This document shows positions 60,601 through 64,000 of a stretch of DNA of 64,000 nucleotides, one piece after another. Origin of the DNA: Alentia gelatinosa. Its lineage: Eukaryota; Annelida; Polychaeta; Phyllodocida; Polynoidae. The stretch lies in NCBI GenBank assembly GCA_950022655.1, contig OX465589.1:26403626-26467625 (forward strand), given 5' to 3'. The position numbers were made by a program, and so were the translations under genes. The number at the start of each line of letters is the position of its first letter. The stretch's first letter is position 1. Under the pieces are notes generated by a model. The model searched no databases. It was not told the origin of the DNA and saw nothing but the letters and a program-made list of their open reading frames with translations.

Positions 60601-62157
60601 ATTGCAGTTTAACGGTTTTCAGAAATCTTCAAATTGAAATCCTAAATCCGAAATTATATTCAGTTTCTCCAATTATAAATAAGAAAACTGTGGTTCATGC
60701 AGTCGTAGTGTGGCCAGTCAATCGGGAGTGGAACTTTTACTTATCCGGGGCGATAATAGGGAGATTTGTAACCTCTGGAGGGTCTATTTTTGGCAGTGAA
60801 TATCACGACGAACGTGACGAGTGGAGAGTGCGGGTATTCTCGACGAGTAGATCACAGACGTCTGTGTCAGCCGAGCGGAGGGGTAACAGAGATGGGATAT
60901 GACGGAGGGATATGAAAGACAAACAATCCCTTTATATGAAGCACTGATTAAAATTGCTTCTACATGATGAAACAGAAAACATGTATTGGATGATACCTTA
61001 TGATTGTAATTCATATATTGAAATTGTTGAGCAACTACCTATGATAGGAATTATCTACAGCAAAAGCCAGAAGATATTGCAAGCTGTAGTTGTAGTTGTA
61101 ACACTGCCCTGTTTTTGATTGAAATATTTCCTGCTTAATTGATAAAGCCAATCAAATATACAAATGGATTGCTAAAGACACTTATAATCAGGTTCTGATA
61201 TGAGACAGACCTTAGAAAATCTCACTGCATGCGGATCAATATTATACATTTATTGAAATCACTTTAGCCGTAAATGCCGGGTTACACAAACTCCTCGAAA
61301 CGTCTAAAGTATCTGCCGCTGATGCCTGGGGAACATTGTACTGAGCGAGCCGTAATTCTGGGCCCGAACCCCAGCATGAGAGGCGCATAAAACCTGTCAT
61401 TGTCCAGAGACACACAGCTGTTCATTGTTATACTACAGGTAGGGAGATCATTACATTAGAAACCTGGCGACAATAAAATTATATTTCTGCTAACTCAGTC
61501 TAGATATTTCTCCAATTAAATACTATTATCAGATCACACTAACCTTGACATACCAAACCTGAAAGCAACAGCTATCTAAATACACAAAGATGAACATATA
61601 TTTGTCTGATGACTCTCATGTCCATTTTGTCTAATTTCATGTTTATCACGCAACATTTACTGCCATCCTCAATGATACATATATTTTAGGTAGAGCAAGC
61701 CCGAACAGATTTGATGTGACTATTTCACAACTGTATTAGTTTGATTTAGAAGTTATAGAGGTTATAGAGACTCTCAGCATGCTGCAAAAATTTGCCCTCC
61801 ACTATCTCCATGCCAATTCTTTGAGATCGGTAAGGTGGAGAGGACTAGAGTCTTCCTGTTTGAGAACAGTGCCAAGCTGACCATGACCAACTCAATGATC
61901 CACTAGTGCATGGCATATTTGGAACCTACAAAGCCAGTTGTAGAAGTAGCTGATTGGAATGTGGGTTACAGCAAATGACTCACGGCCTGGATAAAAAACA
62001 AATCTTTTTAATTGCTGTTTCTTTTTTTATAATTCCATGCTCATTCATCAATGATGACCATCCCATTTGTTCCTAGTTCTTCCTAGGTAGCACCATTACA
62101 TGACAATGTAATCAAACATTTCTCTATATTTTTGACGTGTAACTGTCTAAATCTCAG

Positions 62158-62967
62158 GCCATACATGCAGCATACCTACACTAGGCAGATCTATATTCCA
62201 TATTGTGCACGGCCATACATGCAGCATACCTACACTAGGCAGATCTATATTCCATATTGTGCACGGCCATACATGCAGCATACCTACACTAGGCAGAACT
62301 ATATTCCATATTGTGCACGGCCATATATGCAGCATACCTACACTAGGCAGAACTATATTCCATATTGTGCACGGCCATACATGCAGCATACCTACACTAG
62401 GCAGAACTATATTCCATATTGTGCACCGCCATACATACAGCATACCTACACTAGGCAGATCTATATTCCATATTGTGCACCACCATACATACAGCATACC
62501 TACACTCGGCAGAACTATATTCCATATTGTGCACGGCCATACATGCAGCATACCTACACTAGGCAGATCTATATTCCATATTGTGCACGGCCATACATGC
62601 AGCATACCTACACTAGGCAGAACTATATTCCATATTGTGCACGGCCATACATGCAGCATACCTACACTAGGCAGAACTATATTCCATATTGTGCACGGCC
62701 ATACATGCAGCATACCTACACTAGGCAGAACTATATTCCATATTGTGCACGGCCATACATGCAGCATACCTACACTAGGCAGAACTATATTCCATATTGT
62801 GCACGGCCATACATGCAGCATACCTACATTAGGCAGAACTATATTCCATATTGTGCACGGCCATACATACAGCATACCTACACTAGGCAGAAATATATTC
62901 CATATTGTGCACGGCCATACAAGCAGCATACCTACACTAGGCAGATCTATATTCCATATTGTGCACG
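62158..62967. repeat. 15-copy 54-bp minisatellite
   Basis: Fifteen units of GGCCATACATGCAGCATACC...CCATATTGTGCAC, exactly 54 bp each with a few substitutions. The unit is a multiple of three, so several frames on both strands stay open for about 260-280 codons; these ORFs are repeat artefacts with no start context or homology. Confidence 0.97.
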
Positions 62968-63147
62968 GGAAAAGTAGCTTAACAAAGGGTGAATGACAAT
63001 TAGCACTTGGCTGGGGTTACAGGGGCCAAGTGACACACTCCCGGGATCTAACAGAGGCCGGGGGTTCGGCGTGGGGGTGTTTCGGGGGGAGGTGGGAGTT
63101 GTTCTCCAAGCACACAAAGAACCAGGTGTGTGATCAGGAGCGACACG

Positions 63148-63254
63148 GCGCCACCACGCGGTGAAATGAAAAGCCCTCTTGTTGCCCCCGACGTGCATGT
63201 GGCTCCACCTGGTGGTAGTGGGGGCTGTGAACATCCGCGCCCGCCAGGTGGCAG
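63148..63254. promoter_or_regulatory. cluster of three CTCF-like motifs
   Basis: CCGCGTGGTGGCGC (minus, 63161-63148), CCACCTGGTGGTAG (plus, 63205-63218, also good on the minus strand) and CCGCCAGGTGGCAG (plus, 63241-63254). Each fits the bilaterian CTCF core CCRCNNGGNGGC with at most one or two departures. They sit in a GC-rich island of about 250 bp beside the 54-bp array. Overlapping ORFs through the island have no recognisable homology. Likely an insulator or promoter-proximal element. Confidence 0.45.
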
Positions 63255-63299
63255 TAGGGGGCCATGTCTTGGGAGGTGAGGGCACGTTCTGATGTGGTT

Positions 63300-64000
63300 A
63301 CCAGGGTCAAAGGTCATCCCAGTAAAACCTGGATTGTGTGGCAGTGTTATGTGACGGTGTAACCCCAGCTACTCCACGATTCTACATACAGGCCAAGACG
63401 GGGAAAGGAAGGCAGCACGTAGCCTTAGAGTTGATTTTTTCCCCTGTGTTTGGGGAATTTTATACCTACATACATGTTGTAGCAGTTCAGATGTTTTTTG
63501 ATTATCTGTAGTTCTCATTCCAGTTTTGTGGAGGTAGGAACGCTGAGATTAGAAACGTGGGAGGGATTTTATAGTAGTGATGATCTTTAATAGTGACCGT
63601 TTCCATGGGATAGTTGAATTATAATACATGCACATATATATTACACAGCTATATACAAGTATGTCTTAGACCATCAGTGCTCATTTCAGCCAAACATGTC
63701 TATGCAACACCTTGTCTATGAAACACCTCCCTGCATGCATGTTCATGGTTTACAGTAACTGCATGGGCAGCATCATCTGAAGGATATGAGTGCTCACAGT
63801 CCCCCCCCCCTCCCTAACACAAGGGAAAACATAGGTAAAAGGAAACAGGGATATATAGGATATAATGCTAACCTGTTATAAGACATTCCTTTGTGAATAT
63901 AGCTTATAAGCATACAATTCTGGTGTTATTTGATATAGAATACACCTCGGAATAAACTCAAGCGGAAAATCACTCAAAAGCCATCAAAATAAGAGGGAAA
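63300..64000. other. no gene seen
   Basis: AT-rich sequence with a C run near 63800; no exon, RNA gene or repeat that I can support. Confidence 0.6.

Larger units (their letters stand above)
53153..62157. other. upstream flank or 5' intron of alsin, no gene recognised
   Basis: The alsin 5' exon(s) may be here but cannot be placed. A CpG-dense patch at 60795-60900 is the best promoter or first-exon candidate. A long pyrimidine-rich plus-strand ORF at 53913-54464 looks spurious. Otherwise AT-rich sequence with retroposon-like tails (for example poly(A) at 59819). Confidence 0.5.

Noticed and set aside
61340..61380. B-box-like GGCCCGAACCCCAGC, possible tRNA or SINE
   Set aside because: No A box at the right distance and no foldable acceptor stem.
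62132..62996. Overlapping ORFs of 260-281 codons on both strands
   Set aside because: Unit length of 54 bp keeps frames open; 18-residue perfect repeats on both strands, no homology.
62947..63317. Overlapping minus-strand ORFs in the GC island, considered as the alsin first exon
   Set aside because: None resembles the alsin N-terminus, frames are mutually exclusive, and the CTCF-like motif cluster explains the composition better.

Overview
This is a non-coding-rich animal nuclear window: small exons with GT-AG introns, long minisatellites, fold-back elements, AT microsatellites, retroposon tails. No bacterial-type operon is present. The repeat style and a short recurring motif (TTTAACGTCC, near 53,605 and 59,535) suggest a mollusc, probably a bivalve. 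That assignment is inference and needs a database search.

The main gene is on the minus strand: an orthologue of alsin (ALS2), the RCC1-repeat / DH-PH / MORN / VPS9 protein that is a guanine-nucleotide exchange factor for Rab5 and Rac1. I reconstructed 13 coding exons from 53,152 down to 2,358 (3,519 nt, about 1,173 codons). All junctions between the recovered exons are in compatible phase, except across one PH-domain exon that I could not find between 2,555 and 7,342. The 5' end (upstream of 53,152) and the MORN/VPS9 3' half (below 2,358) are not seen.

Layout. 1-2,357: downstream intron with a hairpin repeat family. 2,358-20,767: DH/PH and late RCC1 exons, with four large tandem arrays. Two of these arrays start exactly at splice junctions and carry many copies of the acceptor (14,141-15,345) or the donor (19,890-20,573). 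20,768-31,475: RCC1 exons and one very large exon, with fold-back and TIR elements in the introns. 31,476-52,904: one 21.4 kb intron, almost all of it a single 19,490-bp insertion (32,081-51,570) with 435-bp terminal inverted repeats, a 6-bp target duplication (ATGGAT) and 5'-AG termini. These are the structural hallmarks of a Polinton/Maverick, yet I see no DNA polymerase B, integrase, ATPase or capsid ORF. It carries a two-exon secreted/membrane leucine-rich-repeat-like gene, a small spliced membrane-protein gene with microexons, a 1.09-kb tandem duplication with a 91-residue membrane ORF (one copy broken), a LINE reverse-transcriptase tail, and a stray exon of the splicing factor NKAP. 52,905-53,152: first visible alsin exon, with a poly(A) retroposon tail abutting its donor. 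53,153-64,000: upstream flank or 5' intron with fold-backs, a 15-copy 54-bp array and a tight cluster of three CTCF-like motifs.

The most interesting points are the large Polinton-ended element with unfamiliar cargo, and the repeated birth of minisatellites or insertions exactly at alsin splice sites.
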